Notes: generated from the letters alone by a model not told the origin. DNA of 64,000 bases from Acidimicrobiia bacterium (GCA_026985095.1 JALSQW010000007.1:27427-91426); one strand, 5' to 3'. Counted from the first letter of the stretch, positions 1 to 8,869 are shown. Made by a program: numbers and translations.

Positions 1-436
1 GGCGACGACCACCACGACGTCCACGACGACGACCCTCCCGCCCGACGAGCCCATCCAGGCCCTCGAGCTCGTCGACGTGCCGGTGTCGGCGCCCGTGACC
101 ATCGAAGCGCCACCGATCGATCGGCCCGCACGCATCCACCACGGCGGCCAGATCGTCGTCTTCGAGATCGACGGGAACGAATGCGGCTCGGGTGGAGGGA
201 GCCTCGGCGCCTCAGGCACCATCACGAACCTGTCGCCGGTCGATCAAGCGTTGACGTTCGCGCTCACCGTCGATCTGATCCGATCGACCACCGGATCCCG
301 TCTCGAGCGCCAGGTCGTCGACGTCGGCGGACTCGCCGCCGGCGACACCGCGACCTGGGAGGTCCGAGCCTCGTCACCACGCAAGGTCAACGTGCGGTGC
401 ATCGTGCGCGAGGTGACCGTGGCACCGGTCGACTGA
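1..436 (+). CDS. 3' end of a Thr-rich secreted or lipoprotein-like protein (partial)
   Basis: The frame is open from the window edge to the TGA at 434-436, so the gene starts outside the window. The first visible codons give a run of Thr with Ser, then a Pro-rich linker. Low-complexity Thr linkers of this kind typically follow a lipobox in actinobacterial lipoproteins (family knowledge). The remaining ~130 residues look like a small beta-rich domain with a Cys near the middle (ECGSGGG) and one near the end (VRCIV), which could form a disulfide. No family is recognised. GTG at 77 is an internal alternative start, but the upstream Thr-rich sequence in frame makes it unlikely. Confidence 0.6.
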   Translation, partial: ATTTTTSTTTTLPPDEPIQALELVDVPVSAPVTIEAPPIDRPARIHHGGQIVVFEIDGNECGSGGGSLGASGTITNLSPVDQALTFALTVDLIRSTTGSRLERQVVDVGGLAAGDTATWEVRASSPRKVNVRCIVREVTVAPVD

Positions 437-793
437 TCAGCTGCTCGCCAGCGGATCCGGCCCGTACGGGTTCTCCCCCGGCGTCCCCGGCAGGAACCCG
501 GTCTCCACGAGCGCCCAGATCGGTCCGATGATCGGCACCAGGCCGATGAGCACCCACCACCCGGACTTCCCTCGATCGTGCCAGCGTTTGACGGACACGG
601 CGAGGCCGGCATAGATCAGCGCCAGATAGACCAGGAACGCCAGGATGTTGATCGCCGCCGAATTCACCACACCCACGATCGCGATCGCGACGACCTCGAC
701 GACGATGATCCCCACCACCCCCAGCCAGAACTTCGCTCGGTTGATGCGGCCCTCGAAGCTCGTATACAGCCACGCCCAGTCGATGTTCTCCAT
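437..793 (-). CDS. DUF805 family inner-membrane protein
   Basis: 118 residues. The N-terminus has the FEGRINRAKFW-type motif that opens DUF805 proteins. Hydrophobic segments follow at about residues 24-45, 48-70 and 78-98, with the conserved KRWHDRGKSGWW signature between the last two. The tail ends in the usual P-G-x-N-x-Y-G-P-D-P motif. This matches full-length DUF805 membrane proteins (related to E. coli YhaH), whose function is unknown. It converges with the partial gene to its left, the two genes abutting exactly at 436/437, and diverges from the thiolase on its right. Confidence 0.85.
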   Translation of the reverse strand: MENIDWAWLYTSFEGRINRAKFWLGVVGIIVVEVVAIAIVGVVNSAAINILAFLVYLALIYAGLAVSVKRWHDRGKSGWWVLIGLVPIIGPIWALVETGFLPGTPGENPYGPDPLASS

Positions 794-856
794 GGTCTCT
801 CCCCTCGTGCTCGCGCCGCGATACTAGACATCCCGTCCCCCGCCAACCAGGACCAG

Positions 857-870
857 TGCGGGATCCCGCA
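857..870. repeat. 14-bp perfect palindrome between divergent DUF805 and thiolase genes
   Basis: TGCGGGATCCCGCA lies in the 235-bp gap between the two divergent genes. Partly matching CCAG/CTGG flanks extend it. It could be an operator or a small hairpin. No promoter boxes stand out next to it, so no function is assigned. Confidence 0.35.
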
Positions 871-1028
871 CCCCCTGGTGCCGTGCCCGGCGTCGTCCCA
901 GATCTCCTCGCATGAGTCGACCGTCGCCTCGGCGACGATGCCCGGACCGAACCGGCCGGATCCGACGTTGGGAAGGCCGACGGGACGGCGAGCTACGCTG
1001 AACCGCGGACACCGAACGAGGAGCAGCC

Positions 1029-2219
1029 ATGACAGAAGCCGTCGTCGTCGCCAGCAAACGCACCCCGCTGGCCAAGTCGTACCGGGGATCGTTCAACATG
1101 ACCCGACCCGACGACCTGGCCGCCCACGCCATCCGCGCCGCCCTGTCGGAGGTTCCCGCGATCGAGGACGACATGGTCGAGGACGTCCTGCTGGGGTGCG
1201 GCCTCCCGGAGGGCCCGTCGGGCCACAACGTCGGCCGGATCGCCCTCCTCCGCGCCGGGCTCCCGACGTCGGTGCCCGGTGTGACCGTGAACCGGTTCTG
1301 CTCGTCGGGCCTACAGACCATCGCCATGGCGGCCCACCGCATCATGGTGGGCGAAGCGGACGCGATCATCGGCGGAGGCGTCGAGTCGATCACGTTGGTG
1401 CAGAACGACAAGCTCCGAACCTCGGACCTGTTCAACCCCATCCTCGCCGAAGAGATCCCGGGCATCTACCTGTCGATGGGTGAGACGGCCGAGATCGTCG
1501 CCAAGCGCTACGGGATCTCCCGGGAAGATCAGGACCGCTACGCCCTCCTGTCTCAACAGCGGGTCGCCCGCGCCCAGGAGCAGGGATGGTTCGACGACGA
1601 CATCGCCCCCATCGAGGTGGACCGGGCCGTCAAGCAGGAGGACGGCACCATGGTCGTCGAAAAGGACGTCCTGGTCGATCGAGACGAATGCAACCGTCCG
1701 AACACGACGCTGGAGGGCCTCGCCAAGCTCCGGCCGGTGTTCGACCCCGAGACGGGAAGCGTCACCGCAGGCAACGCCTCCCAGTTCTCCGACGGCGCTT
1801 CGGCAACGGTGGTGATGTCCGCCGATCGAGCCACCGAGCTGGGCCTGGAGCCGATGGGCTACTTCCGCGGGTTCCAGGTGGCGGGCGTCGATCCCGACGA
1901 GATGGGCATCGGGCCCGTGAAGGCCGTCCCGAAGCTCCTCGACATGGTGGGCATGACCCTCGACGACATCGACATCGTCGAGCTCAACGAGGCATTCGCC
2001 TCCCAGGTCCTCTACTGCCAGCGGGTCCTCGAGATCCCCGACGACAAACTCAACCCGATGGGCGGTTCGATCTCCATCGGCCATCCCTACGGCATGACCG
2101 GGTCGCGTATGGTCGGCCAGATCCTCAACCACCTCCGGCGCACGGGCGGGAGGTTCGGCATCGTCACCATGTGCGTAGGCGGCGGCATGGGCGCCGCCGG
2201 TCTGTTCGAAGTGGCCTGA
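1029..2219 (+). CDS. Thiolase (acetyl-CoA C-acyltransferase)
   Basis: 396 residues, full length for the degradative/biosynthetic thiolase family, which condenses or cleaves 3-ketoacyl-CoA. The nucleophilic Cys is at about residue 91 (NRFCSSG). The NEAFA motif, the [11 protein letters not shown]is motif and the C-terminal CVGGGMGAA motif with the second catalytic Cys are all present. A GGAG ribosome site lies 6 bases before the ATG. The gene is monocistronic, with no beta-oxidation partner next to it, so it cannot be told whether it serves fatty-acid breakdown (fadA-like) or acetoacetyl-CoA synthesis. Confidence 0.92.
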   Translation: MTEAVVVASKRTPLAKSYRGSFNMTRPDDLAAHAIRAALSEVPAIEDDMVEDVLLGCGLPEGPSGHNVGRIALLRAGLPTSVPGVTVNRFCSSGLQTIAMAAHRIMVGEADAIIGGGVESITLVQNDKLRTSDLFNPILAEEIPGIYLSMGETAEIVAKRYGISREDQDRYALLSQQRVARAQEQGWFDDDIAPIEVDRAVKQEDGTMVVEKDVLVDRDECNRPNTTLEGLAKLRPVFDPETGSVTAGNASQFSDGASATVVMSADRATELGLEPMGYFRGFQVAGVDPDEMGIGPVKAVPKLLDMVGMTLDDIDIVELNEAFASQVLYCQRVLEIPDDKLNPMGGSISIGHPYGMTGSRMVGQILNHLRRTGGRFGIVTMCVGGGMGAAGLFEVA

Positions 2220-2368
2220 GGACGGTCGACGCCCGCCAGAGACTCCTGGGTCGGGAGCCCCCACGTCCCCGGTCGTCCATTCGGTGAACCGCGAGTCCCG
2301 CGCGCGTTCTCACCGGACGCTCATCGTCTTCCCATCGCCGGCTCATCGCCGCCTCCGACGATGAGCCC

Positions 2369-2821
2369 ATGGATGCCTCGCACCCCTCCCTCGATGGTCC
2401 GGTGGCCGTCGCCTCGCTCCTCCTGTTCGTCCAAGGGGCGATCGCGGTGGCGCTGGCCTCCGAGGCGGTCGGGGCCGCCATCGCCTTCGGTGGCGCACCC
2501 GCTCCCGGCGCCATCCTGACGGTCGCCGGTGCCGTCGCCACGCTCGTGCTGGCCGGACGCGTCCGAGGTCACCGTCGCAGCACGCGTCGCTGGATCCTGG
2601 CCTTCGAGATCGGGTGGATCGTCCTGGCCGCCGTCGACCTGCTCCTGGCGACCTTCCTCGCCGACCGGGGTTTGACGCCGGTGGGGTTCGCGGTTCGGAT
2701 GGCGTTGCCGGGAGCGATCATCTGGTCGCTGCGCCGCCCGGCGGCGAAGGTCGCCTTCGGGATCGGGGAAGCCGCCGACGGCCAGACCGAGTTCCCCGAT
2801 CGGGCCCAGGTACCGGCGTGA
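2369..2821 (+). CDS. Hypothetical four-helix membrane protein
   Basis: 150 residues with hydrophobic stretches at about 13-33, 38-62, 74-96 and 101-117, and an Arg-rich cytoplasmic loop (RVRGHRRSTRR) between the second and third. The C-terminus is polar. No family is recognised. Its TGA overlaps the GTG start of the next gene (GTGA), so the two are probably co-translated and may work together. Confidence 0.6.
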   Translation: MDASHPSLDGPVAVASLLLFVQGAIAVALASEAVGAAIAFGGAPAPGAILTVAGAVATLVLAGRVRGHRRSTRRWILAFEIGWIVLAAVDLLLATFLADRGLTPVGFAVRMALPGAIIWSLRRPAAKVAFGIGEAADGQTEFPDRAQVPA

Positions 2822-3981
2822 ACAAGGCCGACCTGCTCGACCGGTACGTCGGGAGCCCCATCTACGGCATGGCACCGGAGCATCGGCTCGCCATCGTCCT
2901 GGTCGCCGCCACCGTGATGGCTGCCGGGATCCTGCTCCTCGGAGCTCGACGGCAGCATCCGCCTGCCGTACGGATCGTCGAGCGCTACCGGGCCCTCCCG
3001 TCGCTGTATCGGTTCGCCGCGTGGCTGTTGGCGATCGTCTCGGCGATGAACCTCGGCATGGGTCTCGGGCGTCTCGCCGGTCCTGGGACGTGGCTGATCG
3101 CCGTCGGGATCGCCGAGGCGGCCATCCTCCGACGGCTCCTGACCGGCCGATCGTGGCGATGGCCTCTGGCGTCCGTGACGGTCGTGGCGCTCACCGTGAA
3201 CCTCGGCCTCGCGGTGGCCGGGATCACCGTCGACCAGGTCGGGTTCCTCACGGCACTGTTGGAAGCCACCGTCCTGGCGGTGGTCCTGCGGACGGTCGAG
3301 GGTGGACGGTTGCGGAGGCTCGCGGCATCGATCGTCGTGGTCGGTGCGGTCGGTTTCACGACCCTGGCGAGTTGGGGCGGTGCCGTCGTCGCCGGTCTGG
3401 GAGGCGAGAAGCTGGGCGAGACGCCGCTCCCAGGGGTGCTGCTCCCGAAGGGCACGAACCGGCCGCCCACACCACGAGAACAGGAGCTCGCCGACCGGTT
3501 CTGGCGGGATACCGCGGCGGCGATCGCCAGGTACGAGGACGTCGCGGTCGCCGCCGCCGACGGGTACCTGGTCGAAGCCATCGTCGGTTCGGAGTTCCAC
3601 GCCGAGAACCCGCGCTACAAGTCCGACGGGATCTTGCTCGACCCGGCGCGGCCCGAGACACTGGTGTACGAGGAGACGCCCGACGGGCCGGTCCTCCTCG
3701 GCGCCATGTACGAGATGGAGGAGATCGGCGACGAAGGGCCGATGTTCGCCGGACCGATCACCGTCTGGCACGCGCACGATCACATCTGCTTCGGGGTGCT
3801 CCCTCCGGCGATCACCGGCTTCGAGTCGCCGCTGGGAGCGTGTCCGCTGTTGTCGGTGTCGTTCCCGGTGACGAACGAGATGATGCACGTGTGGACGATC
3901 CCCGGCGTCGACGACCCCTACACGGAGCTCGACGAGGAAGTCCTCGACACCTACCTGGAGCACCGCCGGACGGGACCGTGA
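2818..3981 (+). CDS. Membrane protein with C-terminal His/Cys-rich extracytoplasmic domain
   Basis: 387 residues from the GTG at 2818, which overlaps the stop of the preceding gene by 4 bases. The longer open frame upstream (from 2614) is an overlap artefact. About six hydrophobic segments fill residues ~20-200. They are followed by a ~180-residue soluble domain with a striking TVWHAHDHICF cluster, a second Cys about 20 residues later (GACPL) and a His in the MMHVW motif. This arrangement suggests a metal site. I have seen similar W-H-x-H domains in uncharacterised actinobacterial proteins, but the domain has no name I can give with certainty. Confidence 0.65.
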   Translation: MNKADLLDRYVGSPIYGMAPEHRLAIVLVAATVMAAGILLLGARRQHPPAVRIVERYRALPSLYRFAAWLLAIVSAMNLGMGLGRLAGPGTWLIAVGIAEAAILRRLLTGRSWRWPLASVTVVALTVNLGLAVAGITVDQVGFLTALLEATVLAVVLRTVEGGRLRRLAASIVVVGAVGFTTLASWGGAVVAGLGGEKLGETPLPGVLLPKGTNRPPTPREQELADRFWRDTAAAIARYEDVAVAAADGYLVEAIVGSEFHAENPRYKSDGILLDPARPETLVYEETPDGPVLLGAMYEMEEIGDEGPMFAGPITVWHAHDHICFGVLPPAITGFESPLGACPLLSVSFPVTNEMMHVWTIPGVDDPYTELDEEVLDTYLEHRRTGP

Positions 3982-4046
3982 GGACGGCGGGCACGACCCT
4001 GTAGGCACGATGCCGCAACGCAGGTCGACACACGCGGGGCCGTATC

Positions 4047-4463
4047 ATGGATGGGATGTACCAGACGATGGCCCTCGCGTTGGTGATGACCGTCGCCGCC
4101 GCCTGCTCGGGCACGTCGCCCCGTTCGCCCGAGGGTCCCGAATGGACGATGCGATCCATGGCCACCGACGGGGGTCTCGTCGAGGCGATCTCCGACGTGA
4201 CTCCCACGTTGCGCCTCGACGGGGGACGAGCCTCGGGAACGGCGGGCTGCAACCGCTACACGGCGACGTACACGCTGGCCGGCTCGGGCCTGTCGTTCGG
4301 ACCGATCGCGGCGACCAAGATGTTCTGCGCCGGGGACGGGGTCATGGAGCAGGAGGACCGCTACCTGTCCTTGCTGAGCACGGTCGACGGGTGGTCGATC
4401 GAGCAGGGTCGCCTGATCCTCGATGCCGACGGTACGCCGACGCTCGTCTTCGTCGAGGGATAG
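4047..4463 (+). CDS. META/HslJ-domain lipoprotein
   Basis: 138 residues. The N-terminal signal ends in a lipobox-like AAAC at about residue 20, so it is probably a lipid-anchored envelope protein. The META (HslJ) fold signature is clear: GTAGCNRYTATYTL followed by the FGPIAATKMFC motif, with the two Cys that usually pair. The function of META-domain proteins is poorly defined; HslJ affects heat and drug tolerance in E. coli. The start could also be the second in-frame ATG, at 4056, three codons in. Confidence 0.8.
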   Translation: MDGMYQTMALALVMTVAAACSGTSPRSPEGPEWTMRSMATDGGLVEAISDVTPTLRLDGGRASGTAGCNRYTATYTLAGSGLSFGPIAATKMFCAGDGVMEQEDRYLSLLSTVDGWSIEQGRLILDADGTPTLVFVEG

Positions 4464-4580
4464 ACGGTCTCGGTGCTCTCCGAGCCGTGGTCGTCTTCGG
4501 CGTCCCCCCGGCTGCCCTCAGCGACCGGAGACGTCCGCGTCGGCGCAGCCGTCGGTTCCCGAAACCTTTATCCTCCTGCC

Positions 4581-4654
4581 GGGCCCGTAGCTCAACCTGG
4601 CAGAGCAGCGGACTTTTAATCCGACGGTTCAGGGTTCGAATCCCTGCGGGCCTA
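4581..4654 (+). tRNA. tRNA-Lys (anticodon TTT)
   Basis: A full cloverleaf can be drawn. The 7-bp acceptor stem pairs GGGCCCG with CGGGCCT (one G-U). The D-arm is AGCTCAACCTGGCAGAGCA. The anticodon loop is CTTTTAA. The T-arm is CAGGG-TTCGAAT-CCCTG. The discriminator base is A. The 3' CCA is not fully encoded (ACC then G). Confidence 0.95.
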
Positions 4655-4662
4655 CCGACCCT

Positions 4663-5217
4663 TCACGTGAACGATGACAGCTCGGTGAGCACCTCGGCGG
4701 CGACGGCGCGCGCCGCGGCGAGGTTCTCCGACGCCCGGCGCTCGCGATCGCGGGCTTCGTCGAGCCGCGCCTGCCGGTCGGGAGCATCGGCCGGGCCCGC
4801 CACCTGCGTCCGGAAAGACACCCGGGCCTCCACCCGCGCATCGATGGCCGCCCTGACGCCCTTCAGGGTCTCGACCACCCGACGGGCGACCTGGGCCGTC
4901 CGCGCGTCGGGAGCCGCCGACTCGAGGGCGTCCAGCTCAGCCAACGCGGCGTCCATGCGGGCCGGAAGCTGCTCCCAGGCGGTCGCGTTGGCCGAGCCAG
5001 GATCGGTGATCCCGTCGACACGGGTGTTCCCCCGCCAGATGGCCAGGTCCTCGGTCAACGAGCCGTAAACCCAGCGAGCGTTGGCATAGGCCCTGCGTGC
5101 CCGCTCCTTCCAGGAAGGAGCCGTGGCCGAGATCGCCACGTTCTCGTTCCGGCTCGACCACGCACCGAGAACCACGAGCACGAGGGTCGCCAGGCCGACG
5201 AGCGCCGCGATGAACAC
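4663..5217 (-). CDS. Hypothetical membrane-anchored helical protein
   Basis: 184 residues from GTG 5217. One N-terminal membrane helix (FIAALVGLATLVLVVLGAW) is followed by a long, charged, mostly helical domain with no recognised family. The start is doubtful. No ribosome site precedes GTG 5217, yet the same frame stays open upstream for 25 codons to the ROK kinase stop. That stretch encodes a plausible Gly/Pro/Glu-rich tail (GAPGSTEPEGEGGGNG) with no ATG, GTG or TTG in it. A small indel, or a rare start such as ACG, is possible. Confidence 0.6.
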   Translation of the reverse strand: MFIAALVGLATLVLVVLGAWSSRNENVAISATAPSWKERARRAYANARWVYGSLTEDLAIWRGNTRVDGITDPGSANATAWEQLPARMDAALAELDALESAAPDARTAQVARRVVETLKGVRAAIDARVEARVSFRTQVAGPADAPDRQARLDEARDRERRASENLAAARAVAAEVLTELSSFT

Positions 5218-5292
5218 GAGGAGGCCGTTGCCGCCCCCTTCACCCTCCGGCTCGGTGGATCCGGGCGCCCCAGTCGTGGTCCGCCGCCGCGA

Positions 5293-6183
5293 TCAACGCC
5301 CACGGCAGGCGCGTTCGGCGAGCAGCAACGCGCCCGAGATCCCGGCGAGATCCCCCAGCTCGGCCGGCACCACGAAGCCGACCCGCGACTGCTCGACGAG
5401 CCCCGGGTACCCGCCGAGCCGGTCCATCAGCGCGACCCGGATCCGAGGGAACACGCCGGGGAGTCGAGAGAGCCCCCCACCGATGACGATCCGCTCGGGG
5501 GCGAACACGTAGACGAACGATCGGATCCCCGACGCCAGGTACCACGCCACGAGCCGGCGGGCCTCCTCGAGGTCGGCACCCGCCAGTGCCTGCGCGGGGG
5601 CGCCGAAACGATCGGCGATCGCCGGTCCCGACGCCATCCCCTCCAAACAGTCGCCGTGGAACCGGCAGCGCCCTTCGAAGGCGTCTCCGGCGGCCCGGTC
5701 GACGGCCACGTGCCCCATCTCGGGATGGACGAGTCCGTGGATGGGCTCACCATCGACGGCCGCACCTCCGCCGATCCCGGTTCCGACGGTGAGGTAGATC
5801 GACGATCGGACATCCCTGGACGCGCCCCACCGGGCCTCGGCGAGGGCCGCGCCGTCGACGTCGGTGTCGATGACGACCGGAAGCTCGAGGGCGTCGGCGA
5901 TCGAGCCGGCCATATCGACGCCGGACCATCCCGGCTTCGGGGTGCGGGTGATCCTCCCGAAGGCGGGGCGGTCGGGCCGCAGCTCGAGCGGACCGAACGA
6001 AGCGACCCCGACGGCGTCGATACGGTCGCCGTGGCGCATACGGTGGGTGAAGAACTCGATCACGTCGGCCAGCGTGGACCCGGGGTCCCGGGTCGGGAAA
6101 CGCTCGACGACGACGTCGTGCGGGCCCGTGCCGACGCCGCACACGAACTTCGTCCCGCCCGCTTCGATCCCTCCGTACGCCAT
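5293..6183 (-). CDS. ROK family sugar kinase (fructokinase-like)
   Basis: 296 residues. The N-terminus has the ATP-phosphate motif as GGIEAGGTKF. A second glycine-rich motif (TVGTGIGGG) is followed by HPEMGH and a zinc-type cluster (HPEMGH...CRFHGDCLEG) that is characteristic of ROK fructokinases of the GmuE/ScrK type. SGPAIADRFG and the C-terminal IVIGGGLS motif complete the fold. The family phosphorylates fructose, mannose or related hexoses. The gene is 3 bases downstream of an ArsR-type regulator, which may control it. Confidence 0.85.
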   Translation of the reverse strand: MAYGGIEAGGTKFVCGVGTGPHDVVVERFPTRDPGSTLADVIEFFTHRMRHGDRIDAVGVASFGPLELRPDRPAFGRITRTPKPGWSGVDMAGSIADALELPVVIDTDVDGAALAEARWGASRDVRSSIYLTVGTGIGGGAAVDGEPIHGLVHPEMGHVAVDRAAGDAFEGRCRFHGDCLEGMASGPAIADRFGAPAQALAGADLEEARRLVAWYLASGIRSFVYVFAPERIVIGGGLSRLPGVFPRIRVALMDRLGGYPGLVEQSRVGFVVPAELGDLAGISGALLLAERACRGR

Positions 6184-6186
6184 CGC

Positions 6187-6492
6187 TCAGGTGGCGACGG
6201 TCTCGGCCGACATCGCCCCGAGGATGGCGCCCAGGCGGCCGAGACGTTCGGGACGGAGCCGGTAGAAGCTCCACCGTCCCCGAGGCGCCCGAGTCACGAT
6301 GCCGCCGTCCATCAGGGTCTTGAGGTGAGAACTGATGGTCGACTGGCTGAGGCCGACGTGCCGCTCGATGTCGACCAGGCAGGCCGCATCACCGGCTTCG
6401 GAGAGGAGATGCGCAATCAGCTCGACCTCGAGACCGCACCCGCAGGCGGTCGGGCTGCAGGAAGCCACATCGTCCATGGCCCGAGGGTACAC
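6187..6492 (-). CDS. ArsR-family winged-helix transcriptional regulator
   Basis: 101 residues as drawn; the in-frame ATG at 6477 (MDDVAS) is an equally good start. The helix-turn-helix is VDIERHVGLSQSTISSHLKT, and the beta-wing region is APRGRWSFYRL. Both are typical of ArsR/SmtB regulators. The N-terminus carries three Cys (CSPTACGCG), which could bind metal as in metal-sensing ArsR proteins, but this is inference. It lies directly upstream of the ROK kinase in the same direction. Confidence 0.85.
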   Translation of the reverse strand: MYPRAMDDVASCSPTACGCGLEVELIAHLLSEAGDAACLVDIERHVGLSQSTISSHLKTLMDGGIVTRAPRGRWSFYRLRPERLGRLGAILGAMSAETVAT

Positions 6493-6521
6493 GGTCCATG
6501 ATCGACGGATCGCGACGAGCG

Positions 6522-6932
6522 TCAGGCCGACGGCTCGATCGGGAGGAGCCGCGAGTCCTCGAGCGCCGCCGTCCGGTGCCCGACACCGGCCCGGTAGGCA
6601 TCGTCGCTCACCATCGTCAGGAACGCCTCAAGGTCCGGATACCGGACCAGCATCACCAGGTCCCACCGCTCCGCGGGCGGTCCGATCAGGAACCGGCCGC
6701 CTTCGCCGAGCAACTGGACCGTCCCACCGGCGGAGGCGAGGAACCGGCCGGCGTGTGATGCATAGCGGTCGTAGGCCTCGCGTCCCGAGATCGGCCGGTC
6801 GGGGGCGAGCCCCGGCGCGGCCGAGTAGTCGGCGATCTGTCGGAACCTGAGGAGGTTGAGCATGACGACGGGCCCGGTGATCTCGCGGGACATGAGGGCG
6901 TCGACGGCGTCGGGGGTGGGGTCGATGAACAT
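6522..6932 (-). CDS. DUF1330-type small protein
   Basis: 136 residues. The sequence has the dimeric alpha+beta barrel look of DUF1330/EthD relatives: VVMLNLLRFRQIADYS near the start, YDRYASHAGRFLASAGG in the middle, and WDLVMLVRYPDLEAFLTMVSD near the end. Function is unknown; members are stress- or catabolism-associated small proteins. It is not obviously in an operon with ArsR, which starts about 30 bases downstream. Confidence 0.75.
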   Translation of the reverse strand: MFIDPTPDAVDALMSREITGPVVMLNLLRFRQIADYSAAPGLAPDRPISGREAYDRYASHAGRFLASAGGTVQLLGEGGRFLIGPPAERWDLVMLVRYPDLEAFLTMVSDDAYRAGVGHRTAALEDSRLLPIEPSA

Positions 6933-6976
6933 CTCACGACCCTACCCGAGACCCGGGCGGCGCAGAACGAGGGAGG

Positions 6977-8125
6977 TCACCAGCGGGCGGGGACCGAAGG
7001 AGGCGACCGGAACTCGTGGCCCCGGGGTTGCGGGGCATGAGGATCGAGACGGACCTCGGGGATGCGCTCGATCAGGGTCTCGAGGGCGACGGCGGCTTCC
7101 ATCCTGGCCAGGGTCGCACCGATGCACAGGTGCGGCCCGGAAGCGAAGGACAGGATCTTCGGAACCGGGGGCCGATCGAGGCGGAACCGGTCGGGTTCGG
7201 GGAACGCCCGTGGGTCCCGGTTGGCTGCCCCGAGCAGGCACTGGACGACGTCGCCCCTGCGCAGCTCGACACCGCCGATGGCCGTGTCCTCGACGACGTG
7301 ACGGGTGGCCGTCTGGACTGGCGACTCCCAACGCAGCGTCTCCTCGACGATGCGGCTCCACGGTACCGACCCGGCGGCGATGGACGGCCACAGGTCCCGA
7401 TCGTGGATCGCCCACAGGGTGTTCGCGATCGTCGCCACGGTCGTCTCGAAACCCCCGAAGACGGTGATGGCGACGTTGGACGCCAGCTCGGACCTGTCGA
7501 GCTGCGGATCTGCGGACGCGCCCATGGTGGAGAACGCGGCCGTGGAGGGTGCAGTCGCCAACAGCGCGGCGAAGTCCGCGAACGCGGTTCGTGCGGCGGC
7601 GGCGACGTCGGGATCTCCGATCTGGTTCGCGAACCCTTCGGCGATCGCATCGAAGATCCCGAAGAGGCGCTCGTCCCAGGGGATGCCGAGGTGATCGACC
7701 ACGACCTGCATCGCCAGGGGGCGAGCGAACCGTGCACGGAGATCGGCGGACCGCTCGTCGACGAACCCGTCGATCAGCGCATGCGCGACCCGGCGGATCC
7801 GGCCCTCCATGTCGACGCGCTCCAACGCGGGTCGGTGAAGCGGCTTGGCGAAGGGACGCCGGAGGCGTCGGTGGTCCGAGCCGTCCACGCTCAGCATCAT
7901 CGTGTCGATGGTGTACTCCAAGATGTTGTCCTCAGAACGCACCGTGAAGGCCTCTGGGGTCCCCAGGATGAGGCGGGTCATGGGATACGACGTGACCAAC
8001 CATGCGCGGAGCCGCTCGGCCCACACGACGGGGCCCGCCGCCCGGAGACGGTCGAAGGCCGCGTAGGGGTCACGGTCCAGCATCTCGAGATCGACGGCTT
8101 CGTCCACCGGGACACGAACGGCCAT
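6977..8125 (-). CDS. Cytochrome P450
   Basis: 382 residues, normal for a soluble bacterial P450. The I-helix oxygen-activation motif is GGFETT (~224-229). The K-helix ExxR is at about residues 262-265 (EETLRWESP). The heme-binding loop is FASGPHLCIG with the axial Cys at about 334. The substrate cannot be deduced, and no ferredoxin or ferredoxin reductase gene is adjacent, so redox partners must come from elsewhere. The gene is divergent from the small membrane-protein operon at 8275. Confidence 0.93.
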   Translation of the reverse strand: MAVRVPVDEAVDLEMLDRDPYAAFDRLRAAGPVVWAERLRAWLVTSYPMTRLILGTPEAFTVRSEDNILEYTIDTMMLSVDGSDHRRLRRPFAKPLHRPALERVDMEGRIRRVAHALIDGFVDERSADLRARFARPLAMQVVVDHLGIPWDERLFGIFDAIAEGFANQIGDPDVAAAARTAFADFAALLATAPSTAAFSTMGASADPQLDRSELASNVAITVFGGFETTVATIANTLWAIHDRDLWPSIAAGSVPWSRIVEETLRWESPVQTATRHVVEDTAIGGVELRRGDVVQCLLGAANRDPRAFPEPDRFRLDRPPVPKILSFASGPHLCIGATLARMEAAVALETLIERIPEVRLDPHAPQPRGHEFRSPPSVPARW

Positions 8126-8274
8126 GCCGTGACGATACCGCCCGCGGGCCGGGCTTCTCGGAGGTCGTCCCGATCGACTGCCCGTTACGTGATCTTTACA
8201 CGGCCGCCGATACGGCCTTGACGCGGCTCGGGTTCACTACGGCGTGTAGGAACCCCACGCAAAGGAGTTGCGCG

Positions 8275-8490
8275 ATGATGTACGGATGGTGGGCCCCCTT
8301 CGGAGGCCTGATGATGTTCGCGTTCTTCGCCCTCATCGTCTGGCTGATCGTCGCCGCGGTCCGGCCCGAGCGGCAGGCCCCGGCCGGCGGACGCACGGCC
8401 CTCGACGTTCTCGATGCCCGGTTCGCCCGCGGCGAGATCGACGACGAGGAGTACCGGACCCGCAGGTCGATCATCGAAGGGAGCATCTGA
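8275..8490 (+). CDS. Small SHOCT-domain membrane protein
   Basis: 71 residues starting at the ATG pair 8275/8278, with a perfect AAAGGAG ribosome site at 8261-8267. One membrane helix (about residues 9-30) is followed by a short C-terminal SHOCT motif (LDARFARGEIDDEEYRTRRSII), a module thought to mediate oligomerisation. Its TGA overlaps the ATG of the next gene by one base, so the pair is co-translated. The two-component genes follow immediately. Confidence 0.85.
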   Translation: MMYGWWAPFGGLMMFAFFALIVWLIVAAVRPERQAPAGGRTALDVLDARFARGEIDDEEYRTRRSIIEGSI

Positions 8491-8798
8491 TGGTGAGGAA
8501 GACCCTGGCCGTGGCAGCGCTCGCCGCGGCGCTGCTGACCGGCACGTCGGTGGCCCTTGCGTCGTCGGGCAACGGCGACGCCCCGGCCCCGACCGATCAC
8601 TGGAACGAGATGGCGACCGAGATGGGCGACGAGTGGCCCTCGATGGTCGCGCACATGCAGGAACGACTCGGCGACGCCTTCCCCGAGATGGTGGCCCAGA
8701 TGCAAGCCACCGAAGCCCACATGGGCTCCATGGGAACGGGCACCGGGAACATGGGTGATCCCGGCATGGGCTCCATGGGCACCTGGATGGATCGTTGA
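8490..8798 (+). CDS. Secreted Met-rich protein
   Basis: 102 residues. A classic Sec signal peptide (VRKTLAVAALAAALLTGTSVALA) is cleaved at about residue 25. The mature ~77 residues contain about 17 Met and several His. The C-terminus repeats the motif M-G-S-M-G-T/N around GMGSMGTWMDR. Met/His-rich exported proteins often bind Cu(I) or Ag(I) (family knowledge). The sensor kinase encoded 760 bp downstream carries a very similar GMGSM motif in its outside loop, which supports a shared ligand or interaction (inference). Confidence 0.75.
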   Translation: MVRKTLAVAALAAALLTGTSVALASSGNGDAPAPTDHWNEMATEMGDEWPSMVAHMQERLGDAFPEMVAQMQATEAHMGSMGTGTGNMGDPGMGSMGTWMDR

Positions 8799-8813
8799 GG
8801 CCGACGCACGATC

Positions 8814-8841
8814 GTAGCGGGGACCTGCGGGTCCCCGCTAC
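8814..8841 (+). terminator. Hairpin terminator after the Met-rich protein gene
   Basis: A perfect 12-bp stem (GTAGCGGGGACC/GGTCCCCGCTAC) with a 4-base loop is followed by CTTTCGTTC. It ends the two-gene small-protein operon just before the response regulator. The tail is only moderately T-rich, so some read-through into the regulator genes is likely. Confidence 0.7.
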
Positions 8842-8869
8842 CTTTCGTTCACCCGACACCGAGACGGCA

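Noticed and set aside
2614..2817. Upstream extension of the membrane protein at 2818
   Set aside because: The extension is an Arg/Gly-rich frame shadow of the preceding gene; the GTGA overlap gives a natural start.
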